The notes under the pieces: generated by a model
What the model was told of the DNA's origin: nothing
The model's input: only the letters and a program-made list of their open reading frames with translations
Databases searched by the model: none
Program-made: the position numbers and the translations under genes
Part shown: piece after piece, positions 63,061 through 64,000 of the stretch
Numbering within the stretch: position 1 is the stretch's first letter
Layout: every line of letters starts with the position of its first letter
NCBI RefSeq assembly: GCF_013386825.1
Contig: NZ_JACARC010000037.1
Coordinates: 62,001 to 126,000 of the forward strand
Source of the DNA: Pseudomonas sp. IPO3778
GTDB lineage: Bacteria > Pseudomonadota > Gammaproteobacteria > Pseudomonadales > Pseudomonadaceae
Direction: 5' to 3'
DNA length: 64,000 nt

Positions 63061-64000
63061 ATGGCGCTTAATGACCAATCGACCCAGATTCGCCCCGGCG
63101 AAGAACTTGATGCCAGCCTCATCGATCCCTACCTCAAGGCCCATATTCCGGGCTTGAGCGGTAGCGTCAACATCAGCCAGTTCCCGGGAGGCGCCTCCAA
63201 CCTGACGTACCTGCTGGAATACCCCGGCCAGGAATTCGTGCTGCGCCGCCCGCCGTTTGGGCACAAAGCCAAGTCCGCCCATGACATGGGCCGCGAATAC
63301 CGGATTCTCAACCAGCTCAAGGACGGTTTCCCGTATTGCCCCAAGGCCTACGTGCACTGCACCGACGAGTCGGTGATCGGCGCCGAGTTCTACGTGATGG
63401 AGCGCGTCAACGGCATTATCCTGCGCTCCGACCTGCCACCGGAACTGGGCCTGGATGCGTCAAAAACCGAAGCCTTGTGCAAAAGCTTTATCGACAAGTT
63501 CGTCGAGTTGCACCAGGTGGACTACACCGCCTGCGGCCTGGCCGACCTGGGCAAGCCGGAGGGCTACGTGGAACGGCAGATTCGCGGCTGGAGTGACCGC
63601 TACGAAAAAGCCCTGACCCCCGACGCGCCAAGCTGGGAGGCCGTACGGGCCTGGCTCAACGACAAGATGCCGGCCGACCACCCGACTTCGAGCATCGTCC
63701 ACAACGACTACCGCTTCGACAACGTGATCCTCGACCCCCATAACCCGATGCAGATCATCGGCGTGCTGGACTGGGAACTGACCACCCTGGGCGATCCGTT
63801 GATGGATTTGGGCAACACCCTCGCCTACTGGATCGAAGCGGCCGACCCGGCGCCGGTACAACTGATGCGCCGCCAGCCGAGCAACGCCCCGGGCATGGTC
63901 ACCCGTCGCCAGTTCGTCGACTACTACGCCGAACGCTCCGGGATCCAGATCGACAATTTCGACTTCTACTACACCTACGGCCTGTTCCGCCTGGCCGGCA
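63061..64000 (+). CDS. Phosphotransferase family protein (APH-like, ACAD11-type), truncated at the window end
   Basis: An aminoglycoside-phosphotransferase-like kinase fold of the type fused to or neighbouring acyl-CoA dehydrogenases (ACAD11-like). At least 313 residues are visible. The catalytic HNDYRFDNV has His214-x-Asp216, and the metal-binding motif VLDWELTTLGDPLMDLG has Asp237. Such proteins are thought to phosphorylate a 4-hydroxyacyl substrate, not an antibiotic (inference). AGAAGGG precedes ATG 63061. The gene runs off the end of the window, so the length and neighbours downstream are unknown. Confidence 0.88.
   Translation, partial: MALNDQSTQIRPGEELDASLIDPYLKAHIPGLSGSVNISQFPGGASNLTYLLEYPGQEFVLRRPPFGHKAKSAHDMGREYRILNQLKDGFPYCPKAYVHCTDESVIGAEFYVMERVNGIILRSDLPPELGLDASKTEALCKSFIDKFVELHQVDYTACGLADLGKPEGYVERQIRGWSDRYEKALTPDAPSWEAVRAWLNDKMPADHPTSSIVHNDYRFDNVILDPHNPMQIIGVLDWELTTLGDPLMDLGNTLAYWIEAADPAPVQLMRRQPSNAPGMVTRRQFVDYYAERSGIQIDNFDFYYTYGLFRLAG

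Noticed and set aside
63061..64000. Aminoglycoside resistance kinase
   Set aside because: The APH fold is present, but the sequence resembles the ACAD11-type acyl-metabolism group; no evidence for antibiotic substrates.

Overview
This window is chromosomal DNA of a Pseudomonas, most likely from the P. fluorescens group. The evidence is high GC, REP-type inverted repeats, the gnd-zwf pair, a CptA phosphoethanolamine transferase, a Cti fatty acid isomerase, a cobaltochelatase made of CobN plus ChlI/ChlD-like subunits, CbtAB, and an orphan CysI followed by a DUF934 gene. Almost everything looks like core or lineage-stable metabolism. No rRNA, tRNA, prophage, insertion sequence or CRISPR array was seen.

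Layout. 1-2.2 kb: the end of an outer-membrane protein, a sigma-54 enhancer-binding protein with a degenerate receiver, and a small hypothetical gene. 2.3-5.7 kb (minus): gnd, zwf and a HAD phosphatase, joined by 4-base overlaps. 5.9-8.0 kb: a 58-residue coiled-coil protein and cptA, with a candidate ColR site. 8.1-10.8 kb: a Fur-box-led TonB-dependent siderophore receptor and a small exported protein. 10.9-15 kb: acetyltransferase, ZapE-like ATPase, NTF2-like protein, WYL regulator and aldo/keto reductase, then a tandem-repeat patch. 15.2-21.7 kb (minus): a six-gene run of nadK, metallophosphatase, rhomboid protease, yeaC, DUF2797 and pepN.

22.8-34 kb is a cobalamin region. A minus-strand cobalamin riboswitch leads cobW-cobN-chlI-chlD (cobalt insertion), and a plus-strand riboswitch leads cbtB-cbtA-cobE-cobM (cobalt uptake and corrin ring methylation). 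A divergent HxlR regulator and FabF-like ketosynthase sit between them. B12-dependent methionine synthase (metH) follows at 37-41 kb, after nfuA and cti, so B12 supply and one of its main uses lie close together.

41-48 kb holds the outstanding gene: a 2323-codon protein with a dermonecrotic-toxin-like N-terminal half, three tandem copies of a helical-linker plus leucine-rich-repeat module, and a C-terminal NEL-type E3 ubiquitin ligase domain with a visible Cys-x-Asp motif. It looks like a giant host-directed effector placed between housekeeping genes.

48-64 kb: DUF2970 protein, orphan sugar-type binding protein, a 37-residue membrane peptide, cysI-DUF934, a divergent MarR/FAD-monooxygenase pair with an operator-like palindrome, SulP transporter and ParB-like protein, HAAAP amino acid transporter, tautomerase, TetR regulator, cysteine hydrolase, 2-hydroxyacid dehydrogenase, an orphan TadG-like protein and a truncated APH-family phosphotransferase. 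Upstream of the cysteine hydrolase is a 29-codon ORF with six threonines in seven codons, overlapping a hairpin and followed by a terminator. This arrangement looks like an amino-acid attenuator and is the second most interesting signal.
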